The notes under the pieces were generated by a model that saw only the letters and a list, made by a program, of their open reading frames with translations, had not been told where the DNA came from and ran no database searches. Position numbers and translations under genes: made by a program. Positions 1-12,595 of a stretch of 27,152 bases of DNA are shown in pieces. Numbering within the stretch: position 1 is the first letter of the stretch; every line of letters starts with the position of its first letter. The stretch covers positions 1 to 27,152 of the forward strand of contig DASWHK010000065.1 in NCBI GenBank assembly GCA_036398215.1. The letters run 5' to 3'. This DNA is from DASWHK01 sp036398215. Its GTDB lineage: Bacteria > Acidobacteriota > UBA890.

Positions 1-684
1 TTCTCGACCCACAAGGGCGCCATCGACCACGACCAGCTCATCGGCGAGCCCTACGGCCGCGCCTTCACGACCCGCTCCGGCCACGGCGTGGTGGCGATGT
101 ACCCGACCTGGGTCGACCGCATGATGAAGGTGCAGCGCCGCACCAACATCATGTACCCGAAAGACGTCGCCTGGCTGATCGCCAACCTCGGTCTCGGCGC
201 CGGCCATCGGGTCGTCGAGCTCGGTGCCGGCTCGGGGGCGATGACCATCGCCCTCGCCCACGCGGTCACCCCCGGGGGCAAGGTCTTCTCCTACGATCGC
301 CGGCCGGAGTTCCTCGAGCTGGCGGCGGCGAACTGCGAGCGAGCCGGGGTCGACGCCGGCCTGCTCGAGTTCCGCCTGCGCCAGGAAGGGGAGGGGCTGG
401 AGCCCGAGGTCGATGCGGTGATGTGCGACATCCCGGAGCCCTGGGCGGAGGCGACGGCGGCGCGCGCCAGCCTGATCGGCAGCGGCCGCTTCGCGGCCGC
501 CACCCCGACCTTCAACCAGGCCGAGAAGCTCGCCGCCTGCCTGGTGGGCGAGGGCTTCGCCATGGTCCAGACGATCGAGATCCTGGTGCGCGAGATCCTC
601 GCCCGCCCAGGACGGACGCGGCCGGCCCACCGGATGGTCGGCCACACCCAGCTGCTGACCACGGCGATCAACGTGATGTCGTGA
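1..684 (+). CDS. trmI: tRNA (adenine-58-N1)-methyltransferase TrmI, 5'-truncated by window edge
   Basis: This is the C-terminal part of a class I SAM-dependent methyltransferase; the reading frame is open from base 1, so the start codon lies outside the window and about 227 residues are visible. TrmI makes m1A58 in the T-loop of tRNAs and normally acts as a homotetramer. The SAM-binding motif I is clear (VVELGAGSGAMT), preceded by the typical TrmI stretch with IMYPKDVAWLI. The acidic residue ending the next strand (FSYDRR) and the DIPEPW motif IV follow. The end (GHTQLLTTAINV) also fits the family. The missing part would be the small N-terminal beta domain. The gene ends with TGA and is followed by about 120 bases before nth. 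Identification by motifs is strong; only the truncation limits it. Confidence 0.9.
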   Translation, partial: FSTHKGAIDHDQLIGEPYGRAFTTRSGHGVVAMYPTWVDRMMKVQRRTNIMYPKDVAWLIANLGLGAGHRVVELGAGSGAMTIALAHAVTPGGKVFSYDRRPEFLELAAANCERAGVDAGLLEFRLRQEGEGLEPEVDAVMCDIPEPWAEATAARASLIGSGRFAAATPTFNQAEKLAACLVGEGFAMVQTIEILVREILARPGRTRPAHRMVGHTQLLTTAINVMS

Positions 685-803
685 GGGCGCTGGCGGAAAG
701 CTGGCGTAGGCCGCTTTTGTCGTCTTCCTGTGCCCACTCCTCCACGCTCTGGCGACGACGGACGACGGCAAATGCCAGCTAGGTGCTGGGAGGCGGTCGC
801 CTG

Positions 804-1451
804 ATGGCGACGCTCGACGAAGGCGGGCGGGCTCTGGAGATCCTCGATCGCATCGACGAGGCCTACCCGGACGCCGGCATCGAACTGCGCTTCGAGAACC
901 CGCTGCAACTCCTGGTGGCGACGATCCTCTCGGCGCAGTGCACGGACAAGCGGGTCAACGAGGTGACCGCGACCCTGTTTCAGGACTATCCCGACGCCCG
1001 CTCCTTCGCCGGCGCCGACCCCGGGGCCCTCGAAGAAGCCGTCCGGCCCACCGGCTTCTTCCGCCAGAAGGCGAAGAACATCCGCGCCTGCTGCGCCGAC
1101 ATCGTGGCGCGCTTCGCCGGCGAGGTCCCCGACACGATGGAGGACCTCACCTCGCTCGCCGGCGTCGGCCGCAAGACCGCCAGCGTCATCCTGGCGGTCG
1201 CCTTCGACAAGCCGGCGATCGCCGTCGACACCCACTGCCGCCGCGTCGCCCAGCGCCTGGCCCTCACCGCCGAAAACGACCCCGACAAGATCGAGGCCGA
1301 CCTGAAGAACACCTACCCCGAGGACCGCTGGACCGACATCACCCGCCTGTTCATCTGGCACGGCCGCTACACCTGCAAGGCCCGCAAGCCCCTCTGCGAG
1401 GATTGCGTCCTTCCCGACCTCTGCCCCTGGTACCAGGACAACCTCGCGTAG
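804..1451 (+). CDS. nth: Endonuclease III (DNA glycosylase/AP lyase)
   Basis: This 215-residue protein is an iron-sulfur bifunctional glycosylase that removes oxidised pyrimidines in base-excision repair. The helix-hairpin-helix LAGVGRKTASVIL holds the catalytic lysine at about residue 124. The catalytic aspartate lies in VDTHCRR at about 142; these correspond to K120 and D138 of the E. coli enzyme. The C-terminal [4Fe-4S] motif C-X6-C-X2-C-X5-C is intact (CKARKPLCEDC then VLPDLC). I chose the ATG at 804 because a GGGAGG sequence sits ten bases upstream; a GTG at 783 would add seven residues but has no ribosome-binding site. Length matches the family. The gene stands between trmI and the promoter at 1533 and appears to be expressed separately. 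Confidence 0.95.
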   Translation: MATLDEGGRALEILDRIDEAYPDAGIELRFENPLQLLVATILSAQCTDKRVNEVTATLFQDYPDARSFAGADPGALEEAVRPTGFFRQKAKNIRACCADIVARFAGEVPDTMEDLTSLAGVGRKTASVILAVAFDKPAIAVDTHCRRVAQRLALTAENDPDKIEADLKNTYPEDRWTDITRLFIWHGRYTCKARKPLCEDCVLPDLCPWYQDNLA

Positions 1452-1532
1452 CGGCCGCCGACGATGCCCGGCGAGCTCCCGAGGGCGGTGCACCTGAGTG
1501 CCGGCGCCGTCCTCAATGAGGCGGGCCGTTGC

Positions 1533-1561
1533 TTGAGCCCTGTAAATATTTACGGTATCCT
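1533..1561 (+). promoter_or_regulatory. Promoter with GTAAATATTTAC palindrome in the spacer (candidate operator)
   Basis: TTGAGC (1533-1538), a 17-base spacer and TATCCT (1556-1561) form a reasonable sigma-70-type promoter 45 bases before the LexA-like gene. The spacer contains the perfect 12-bp palindrome GTAAATATTTAC at 1542-1553, an AT-rich island in a GC-rich region. This is where an autoregulating winged-helix repressor would be expected to bind. The promoter and palindrome are seen; the binding protein is inferred. Confidence 0.6.
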
Positions 1562-1606
1562 GGAGTTGTCCTGCAAGCAGCCGCTGTTACCTATAGGTTT
1601 GGAATC

Positions 1607-2230
1607 ATGAGCACCACCCTGACCCGCCGGCAGCGCGCCATCTACGAGTTCGTCGTCGACTGCGTGCGCAGCCATGGGATCCCGCCGAGCCTCACCGAGA
1701 TTGCCGAGGCGTTCGAGCTGGCGTCGGCCTCGGGCGTCGCCGACCACCTGCGGGCGATCGAGCGCAAGGGCTACATCCGGCGGCGGCCCGGGGTCTCGCG
1801 GGGGATCGAGCTGGTCGACGCCAGGCGACGGCGCGCCGACAATGGCGCCGTGCGGGTGCCGGTGGTCGGTTCGCTGCCGGCGGTTCGGCGGCTGAGGCCA
1901 AGGGAAGAAGGCCGGCGGCACCTGCTGTTTGACGGCAGGGTGGCGCGGCGCGGGGCGATCGCGGTGCGGGTGGACCTGGCGGGCCTCGAGGGCCATGGCA
2001 TCCTGCCGGGCGATTACTTGATCGTCGTTCAGGGGGCCCGGACCTCCGCAGGCGAGATGGCGCTGGCCCACCTGGGACGCACCACCGCGCTGGTCGAGGT
2101 GCTGCCGGGGCGGCGCCGGGTGCGGCGTCTGGATGAGGGAAAGGAGCTGGCCGACAGCTTCGAGCTGCTGGGCCGGGTGGTCGCGGTGCTGCGGGAGATG
2201 AACGGAGCCACGAGGAAGGGCCGAGGGTGA
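1607..2230 (+). CDS. LexA-like transcriptional regulator lacking self-cleavage residues
   Basis: The 207-residue protein has the LexA architecture. An N-terminal winged helix (LTRRQRAIYEFV, then SLTEIAEAFELAS and LRAIERKGYIRR, residues about 5-65) joins an S24-peptidase-like C-terminal domain (VPVVGSLPA through GILPGDYLIV to ELLGRVVAVLREM). The residues needed for RecA-stimulated autocleavage are not there. Where LexA has G-D-S-M, this protein reads DLAGLEGHG without serine. The catalytic lysine strand (normally T-V-K-R) reads TALVEV, and the Ala-Gly cleavage site reads Ala-Val. It therefore probably does not respond to DNA damage by self-cleavage. I chose the ATG at 1607; an upstream in-frame ATG-type start at 1529 would overlap the promoter. 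It lies 58 bases before clpB, probably in the same transcript. The alternative is a diverged true LexA, but loss of all three elements argues against this. Confidence 0.8.
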   Translation: MSTTLTRRQRAIYEFVVDCVRSHGIPPSLTEIAEAFELASASGVADHLRAIERKGYIRRRPGVSRGIELVDARRRRADNGAVRVPVVGSLPAVRRLRPREEGRRHLLFDGRVARRGAIAVRVDLAGLEGHGILPGDYLIVVQGARTSAGEMALAHLGRTTALVEVLPGRRRVRRLDEGKELADSFELLGRVVAVLREMNGATRKGRG

Positions 2231-2257
2231 TGCATACGCGAGGGCTCGACGCCAGCG

Positions 2258-2282
2258 CCGGAACGTCGTTCCGGAGGAAGGG
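2258..2282 (+). promoter_or_regulatory. Hairpin abutting the clpB ribosome-binding site
   Basis: A perfect 7-bp stem, CCGGAAC-GTC-GTTCCGG (2258-2274), overlaps the first bases of the purine-rich GGAGGAAGGG (2273-2282) that precedes the clpB ATG. The stem could partly mask the ribosome-binding site. It is too GC-rich and short to be called a thermometer without testing. Confidence 0.35.
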
Positions 2283-2288
2283 CCGGCA

Positions 2289-5027
<2,739 letters not shown>

Positions 5028-5038
5028 GCGCGACGACG

Positions 5039-6007
5039 ATGGCAGCCAAGAAGGACTATTACGCGGCGCTGGGCGTCGCCAAGGATGCTTCGGCGGAGGA
5101 GATCAAGCGCGCCTACCGCAAGCTGGCGCGCAGGCACCACCCGGACGTCAACCCCGGCGATCCCGCCGCCGAGGAGCGCTTCAAGGAGGTCGCCGAGGCC
5201 TACCACGTGGTCGGCGACAAGGAGCGTCGCGCCGCCTACGACCGTGGGCCCGAGCAGTTCGCCCAGGAGTTCGACCTCAGCGACTTCATGCGCGAGTTCA
5301 CCCAGGGCGTCGGCCGGGGCGGCGGGATCTCGTTCGGCCTCGGCGGCATCTCGTTCGGCGGCGGCATGGGCGACCTCTCCGACCTGTTCGGCGGGCGGGC
5401 GGCGGCGGGCGGGCGCGGCCGCGCCTACACGGCGGTGCAGCCGGGACGCGACGTCGAGGTCGAGCTGCCGCTGAGCTTCGAGGAGGCGATCGAGGGCACC
5501 GAGAAGGCCGTCCGCTACCAGTTGCCGGGAGCCGGCGGCGGCGTCGAGACGGTCTCGACCAAGGTCCGCATTCCCGCCGGGGTCGAGGACGGCAAGCGCA
5601 TCCGCGTCTCCGGCCGTGGCGAGCCGGGGCAGGGCGGGGCGCCCAGCGGGAACCTCTACCTGCGTCTCCAGGTGGCGCCGCATCGCCTGTACAAGCGCCG
5701 CGGCCGCGATCTCTACCTCGATCTGCCGGTGACGGTGTACGAAGCCGGCCTGGGCGCTACCATTCGGGTTCCCACGTTCAACGGCAAGGCGACGATCAAG
5801 CTGCCCGAGGGCACCCGCAACGGTCAGGTCATCCGGCTGGCCGGGCGCGGCGTCGGCGGCAAGAAAAGCGAGGGGGGCGAGAAGCCGGGCGACCTCTTCG
5901 TGACCGTGCGCATCGAGCTGCCGGGCGAGCTCGACCCGAAGACCAAGGAGCTGCTGCAGCAATTCGAGCGCGAGCGCCCCTACGACCCTCGCCAGCGGCT
6001 CGACTGA
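5039..6007 (+). CDS. CbpA-type DnaJ co-chaperone (class B J-protein)
   Basis: A 322-residue J-domain protein. The J domain occupies residues 1-70, with the HPD motif at 34-36, the residues that stimulate DnaK ATPase. A Gly/Phe-rich linker (GGISFGLGGISFGGG region) follows, and then two substrate-binding beta domains (from about residue 135). There are no CXXCXGXG zinc repeats, so it belongs to the CbpA/DnaJ2 class rather than canonical DnaJ. The frame is open far upstream inside clpB, but the ATG at 5039 directly starts the AKKDYYAALGV motif and fits family length. The gene sits 11 bases after clpB and 18 before lon, so all three are almost certainly co-transcribed. Only weak Shine-Dalgarno sequence is visible, suggesting translational coupling. 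Confidence 0.93.
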   Translation: MAAKKDYYAALGVAKDASAEEIKRAYRKLARRHHPDVNPGDPAAEERFKEVAEAYHVVGDKERRAAYDRGPEQFAQEFDLSDFMREFTQGVGRGGGISFGLGGISFGGGMGDLSDLFGGRAAAGGRGRAYTAVQPGRDVEVELPLSFEEAIEGTEKAVRYQLPGAGGGVETVSTKVRIPAGVEDGKRIRVSGRGEPGQGGAPSGNLYLRLQVAPHRLYKRRGRDLYLDLPVTVYEAGLGATIRVPTFNGKATIKLPEGTRNGQVIRLAGRGVGGKKSEGGEKPGDLFVTVRIELPGELDPKTKELLQQFERERPYDPRQRLD

Positions 6008-6025
6008 CCCGACAGGATCGCACCC

Positions 6026-8625
<2,600 letters not shown>

Positions 8626-8629
<4 letters not shown>

Positions 8630-8701
8630 CAGGCCGTGGTGGGTTCGGTAGCGGAGGGCAAAGATCGGCTGCAAGGCGCCCGGACGACGGCAGCCGAGAG
8701 G
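8626..8701 (+). repeat. Dispersed intergenic repeat, copy A (begins at lon stop codon)
   Basis: The stretch starts CTAGCAGGCCGTGGTG, whose TAG is the lon stop codon, and continues through GGGCAAAGATCGGC and TGCAAGGCGCCCGGA. A second copy at 14835 starts CTAGGAGGCCGTGGTG and shares the TGCAAGGC core in the same order. It fills the gap between lon and the next gene. Being based on two copies compared by eye, its exact 3' limit is uncertain. Confidence 0.6.
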
Positions 8702-8706
8702 CGGCG

Positions 8707-9360
8707 ATGAGCTGTCGTCTGTACCTGCTCCGCCACGGGGTGACCGAGTCGAACCGCAACGGCCGCTACATGGGTCGCTCGCACGAGCCGCTCTCCGGTG
8801 ACGGCCGCTGGCAAGCCCGCCAGCTCGCCCTCCGCCTCGCGCAGGTCGACCTCAGCGCCGTCTACAGCAGCCCGCTGCGCCGCGCCCAGGAGACCGCCGA
8901 GATCGTCGCCGGGTCGCACCGCCTGCCGGTCGAGACGGAGCCGGGCTTCATCGAGCTCGACCTGTCGCGCTGGGCCGGGCTGTCGGCCGCCGAGATCGAG
9001 GCGAAGGACCCCGAGGCGTGGCACACTTGGTGCGACGATCCGTCGCGGCTGGCCCTCGCGGGGATCGAGCCCTTCGCTGATCTGGCGAGCCGCGTGAAGG
9101 GCGCCGTCGAGGGCCTCCGCCGGCGCCACCCGAACCACTCGATCGCTGTCGTGACCCACGATGGAGTCGTGAGAATGGCCGTGCTGCAGGCGATGGAGTT
9201 GGCGCTGACGCACTACCGCTCGATCCCGGTCGACAACACTTCGATCACGATCCTCGAGCTCGGAGGGGTCCGCCCCTACTTGCGGGCGCTCAACGACATC
9301 GGCCACCTGACCGACTCCGCCAGCGCCCTGGGCTCCGGCCGCGGGCCGGCCGACCGATGA
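8707..9360 (+). CDS. Histidine phosphatase family protein (phosphoglycerate mutase/CobC-like)
   Basis: A 217-residue enzyme of the histidine phosphatase superfamily. The N-terminal LLRHGVTESN carries the phospho-accepting His10. The second core histidine is His151 in VVTHDGVVR, and the probable acid residue is Glu83 in FIELDLSRW. The SSPLRRAQETAE motif is also typical. Members act on small phosphoesters (alpha-ribazole phosphate, phosphoglycerate) or phosphoproteins; substrate cannot be told from sequence, and no cobalamin genes are nearby. The open frame extends upstream into lon, but the ATG at 8707 starts exactly at the family's beta-1 strand. Its stop codon overlaps the next gene's start by four bases (ATGA), so it is translationally coupled to the GAF-SpoIIE phosphatase. 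Confidence 0.88.
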   Translation: MSCRLYLLRHGVTESNRNGRYMGRSHEPLSGDGRWQARQLALRLAQVDLSAVYSSPLRRAQETAEIVAGSHRLPVETEPGFIELDLSRWAGLSAAEIEAKDPEAWHTWCDDPSRLALAGIEPFADLASRVKGAVEGLRRRHPNHSIAVVTHDGVVRMAVLQAMELALTHYRSIPVDNTSITILELGGVRPYLRALNDIGHLTDSASALGSGRGPADR

Positions 9361-11123
9361 GCGATACCGCCGAGGCAACACGGGGGCGCGAGGGAGCGAT
9401 CCTGGCGATCGCCCGGGCCCTCAACGCGGCGCTGACCGTGGAGACGGCGGTGGCCCACGTTCTCGAGCTGATCGGCGAGGCGCTGGCCGCCGACGCCGTC
9501 TCGATCTTCGTGCGCGAGAGCGACGACCGCGGCAGCGAGGACCTGCAGGTGTCGTTCGCCCGCCGCGGCGGCGGGCTCGAGCGGGGGGCGGTCTCGATCG
9601 CCCTCGGCCTCAGCGGCCTGGTGATCGAGACCGGCAGGCCGGTCCTGGTCGACGACGTCAGCCGCGAGCCGCGCTTCCGCGGCAAGCTCGACGCGACGTT
9701 CGGCACCCGGACGCGCTCATTGATCGCGGTGCCGATGGCGCGACGTGACGCCGTCAACGGGCTGATCGAGGCGATCCGCGAGCGGGTGGAGCCGTTCGGC
9801 GAGGACGATCTCGAGTTCCTGACCGCGGTGGGCGCCGAGCTCGCGGTGGCGGTGGAGAACGCCCGGCTGATCAGCCGCCTGCAGGAGGACGTGCGCACCC
9901 GCGAGCTGCTGCTGGAGGCGGCGCGCGCCGTCGGCAGCTCGCTGGACCTCGAGAAGGTGATGGGGGCGCTGTTCACCACGCTCGGCGAGCTGGTCCCTTA
10001 CGACGCGGTGGGCGTCTATCTTCTCGACCGCGAGACCGGCGCCCTCGCGGACTTCCAACACCGCGGGTATCCAGCCGGTGCCGCCGGGCTGCTCAGCGAG
10101 CGCCCCGGGAAGGGGATCAGCGGATGGGCCGCCCGCCACCGGACCAGCGTCAACGCCGGCCGCGTCAAGGACGACCTGCGGTATCTGGAGGCGCGGCCGT
10201 CCACCCAGTCCGAGGTGGCGGTGCCGATCATCCGCCACGGTGACGTGATCGGCGTGATCACCGTCGAGTCCGACGAGCCCGACGCCTACACGGATCGGCA
10301 GGTGGCGCTGCTGGAGATCTTCGCCGCCCACGTCGCCGGGGCGATCACCAACGCCCGCCTCTACCAGCGCGATCGCGAGCGATCGCGCATCGATCACGAG
10401 ATCGAGCTCGCCCGTCAGATCCAGCGGGCGGCGTTGCCGGCCGTGCCGCTGGTCGTCGGAGGCGTCGAGGCGGCCGGCGTCAACGTCGCCTCGAACGTGG
10501 TCGGCGGCGACTACTTCGATTACTTCAGGGCCTCGGATCGGCATGTCGCCATCGCCCTCGCCGACGTCTCGGGGCACGGCCTCTCGGCCTCGCTGCTGAT
10601 GTCGGCGGTGCGCAGCGGCGTGCGGCTCACCGCCGACGCCGAGACCTCACCGGCCGAGCTGATCGGCAGGCTGGCGCGGTTGCTGTACGAATCGACGCCG
10701 TCCAATCAGTTCGTGGCCACGGTGTTCGGCCTGCTGGAGATCGGCAGCGGCGAGCTCGTCGTCACCAATGGCGGCCACGTGCCGCCGCTGCGTATCGGCG
10801 CCGGCGGAGGCCACGAGCTGTTGCCGAGCGACGGCCTGGTGCTCGGCGCCTTTCCGGACAGCACCTATCGAGAGCAGAGGCTGCAGCTGCAGCCGGGCGA
10901 CATCCTGGTCTTCTACACCGACGGGCTGACCGAGATGTCCAACCCCGAGGGCGAGGAGTTCGGCTGCGAGCGGCTGGCGGCGATCGTCAGCCGCTGCCGC
11001 GACCAGCGGCTCGCCGACATCATCGCCGAGGTGCGACGGGGCGCCCGCGAGTTCCGCGGCGCGGCGCCGCGCGAGGACGACGTCACGCTGATGCTGGTTC
11101 GCTGGAACGGGCCTGCGGGCTAG
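9357..11123 (+). CDS. GAF-GAF-SpoIIE/PP2C serine phosphatase (RsbU-like)
   Basis: A 588-residue cytoplasmic signalling phosphatase. Two GAF sensor domains span about residues 12-165 and 185-335. A helical linker (EIELARQIQRAALP, around 345) leads into a PP2C-type SpoIIE domain. Its metal-binding acidic residues are visible: Asp385 (VGGDYFDY), Asp403 (ADVSGHG), Asp522 (FYTDGLTE) and Asp574/575 (REDDVTLM). Such proteins dephosphorylate anti-sigma antagonists in partner-switching cascades; no sigma factor, RsbV or RsbW homologue is seen in the window. It overlaps the histidine phosphatase by four bases. Its TAG stop shares the tetranucleotide CTAG with the convergent rarA stop. Signals bound by the GAF domains are unknown. 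Confidence 0.92.
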   Translation: MSDTAEATRGREGAILAIARALNAALTVETAVAHVLELIGEALAADAVSIFVRESDDRGSEDLQVSFARRGGGLERGAVSIALGLSGLVIETGRPVLVDDVSREPRFRGKLDATFGTRTRSLIAVPMARRDAVNGLIEAIRERVEPFGEDDLEFLTAVGAELAVAVENARLISRLQEDVRTRELLLEAARAVGSSLDLEKVMGALFTTLGELVPYDAVGVYLLDRETGALADFQHRGYPAGAAGLLSERPGKGISGWAARHRTSVNAGRVKDDLRYLEARPSTQSEVAVPIIRHGDVIGVITVESDEPDAYTDRQVALLEIFAAHVAGAITNARLYQRDRERSRIDHEIELARQIQRAALPAVPLVVGGVEAAGVNVASNVVGGDYFDYFRASDRHVAIALADVSGHGLSASLLMSAVRSGVRLTADAETSPAELIGRLARLLYESTPSNQFVATVFGLLEIGSGELVVTNGGHVPPLRIGAGGGHELLPSDGLVLGAFPDSTYREQRLQLQPGDILVFYTDGLTEMSNPEGEEFGCERLAAIVSRCRDQRLADIIAEVRRGAREFRGAAPREDDVTLMLVRWNGPAG

Positions 11124-12466
11124 CTCTCTTTGTTCCGCGCCGCCCGGGCCGCTTCCAGGAGCTCGGCGAGGCGGCGCTCGAAGCCGCGGTCGGAGGGCTC
11201 GTAGTAGCGGCGGCCGGCGAGGGCCTCGGGCAGGCAGCTGATCGCCGCGACGCCCTCCGGCTCGTCGTGGGCGTAGCGGTAGCCCTCGCCGTAGCCGAGC
11301 TCGGCGAGCAGCGGCGTCACGGCGTTGCGCAGGTGCATCGGCACCGGCGGGTTCTCCTGATGGATCACGTCCTGGCGGGCGGCGTCCCAGGCGCGGTAGG
11401 CGGCGTTGCTCTTCGGCGCCGCCGCCAGGTAGAGGGCAACCTCGGCGAGCGCCAGGTTGCACTCGGGCAGCCCGAGCTTCTCGACCGCCGCGAAGCCGGC
11501 GACGGCGAGCTGCAGGGCGGCCGGGTCGGCGAGGCCGACGTCCTCGCTGGCGATGCGCACCAGCCGGCGCGCCAGGTAGCGGGGATCGGCGCCGCCCTCG
11601 AGCATCCGCACCAGCCAGTAGACCGCGGCGTCGGCGTCGCTGTTGCGGATGCTTTTGTGCAGCGCCGAGATCAGGTTGTAGTGCTCCTCGCCGCGCTTGT
11701 CGAAGCGCACCGTGCGGGACTGCATCGCCTCGCGCGTGGCGGCCTCGTCGATGCGGCCACCGGATCGGGCGGCGCTCGCGGCGGCCAGCTCCAGCGTGGT
11801 CAGCGCGACGCGGGCGTCGCCGTCGGCGAAGCGGGCGATCGCCTCGAGGATCTCGTCGCTCGCCTCGAAACCGGCCCCGCCGAGACCGCGCGGCGCCGGC
11901 TCGGCGAGCGCCCGCTCGAGAATGTGCACGAGGTCGGCGGCACCGAGCGGCTCGAGCCTGACGATCTTGCAGCGCGACAGCAAGGGGGAGACGAGCTCCA
12001 GGGCGGGGTTCTCGGTGGTCGCCCCGATCAGCGTCAGGTCGCCGCTCTCGAGGTGAGGGAGAAAGGCGTCCTGCTGGCCCTTGTTGAAGCGGTGGATCTC
12101 GTCGATGAACAGGATCGTCCGCCGGCCGAGGCGCCGGTGCCGGGTGGCGTCCTCGGCAATCGAGCGGACCTCGCGGACGCCGCTGAGCACCGCCGAGAGG
12201 GCCACGAAGTCGGCCTCGGTGGCGCGGGCAACCATCCGCGCCAGGGTGGTCTTGCCGCTCCCGGGCGGCCCCCACAAGATGATCGAGACCAGCTCGGAGC
12301 CGTCGATGATCCGCCGCAGCAGCTTGCCGGGGGCGGTGGCGTGCTGCTGGCCGACGAACTCGTCGATGGAGCGTGGCCGCATGCGGTCGGCGAGCGGCGA
12401 GCCGGCGGGCTCGGCGCCGCCGGGGGCGGGATCGTCGAAGAGGTCGAGCGGGGCTTCGGGTACCAT
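11120..12466 (-). CDS. rarA: Replication-associated recombination protein A (RarA/MgsA AAA+ ATPase)
   Basis: A 448-residue clamp-loader-like AAA+ ATPase acting at stalled forks. The early motif LADRMRPRSIDEFVGQQH is characteristic, followed by Walker A GPPGSGKTT and Walker B ILFIDEIHRF. The sensor region is GATTENPALELVSPLLSRC. The C-terminal tetramerisation part includes YNLISALHKSIRNSD, YWLVRMLEGG and the RRYYEPSDRGFE end. I chose the ATG at 12466 because VPEAPLDLFDDP resembles the family's N-terminus and a TAATGT -10-like box lies about 50 bases upstream; in-frame ATGs at 12502 and 12517 are alternatives. It converges on the RsbU-like gene with overlapping stops and is divergent from sua5. 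Confidence 0.95.
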   Translation of the reverse strand: MVPEAPLDLFDDPAPGGAEPAGSPLADRMRPRSIDEFVGQQHATAPGKLLRRIIDGSELVSIILWGPPGSGKTTLARMVARATEADFVALSAVLSGVREVRSIAEDATRHRRLGRRTILFIDEIHRFNKGQQDAFLPHLESGDLTLIGATTENPALELVSPLLSRCKIVRLEPLGAADLVHILERALAEPAPRGLGGAGFEASDEILEAIARFADGDARVALTTLELAAASAARSGGRIDEAATREAMQSRTVRFDKRGEEHYNLISALHKSIRNSDADAAVYWLVRMLEGGADPRYLARRLVRIASEDVGLADPAALQLAVAGFAAVEKLGLPECNLALAEVALYLAAAPKSNAAYRAWDAARQDVIHQENPPVPMHLRNAVTPLLAELGYGEGYRYAHDEPEGVAAISCLPEALAGRRYYEPSDRGFERRLAELLEAARAARNKES

Positions 12467-12595
12467 CGTGCGGCCAGCCTGCGAACGAGCGGAGAGAGGC
12501 ATGGACGAGGGGTACATTAGCAGCCCGCCGCGGACCGGCGGCGGGCCGGCGGGCGACGGGCGCCGCGGCGACGAGCATCGGTCCACCGGCGGGCG
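12467..12595. promoter_or_regulatory. Divergent rarA/sua5 intergenic region with hairpin
   Basis: This 129-base gap separates two divergent genes. On the minus strand TAATGT (plus-strand 12514-12519) is a plausible -10 for rarA, without an obvious -35. A perfect 8-bp inverted repeat CCCGCCGC/GCGGCGGG (12524-12531 and 12538-12545) lies between the genes and could be an operator or simply GC-rich structure. No clear promoter for sua5 is visible. Confidence 0.35.

Noticed and set aside
1529..1606. Upstream in-frame start for the LexA-like gene
   Set aside because: It would put the start inside the promoter and add 26 residues before the conserved LexA N-terminus.
5204..5216. ACCACGTGGT palindrome considered as a parS-like site
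   Set aside because: It lies within the dnaJ-type coding region, shares only the CACGTG centre with parS, and the codons (YHVVG) are ordinary J-domain sequence.
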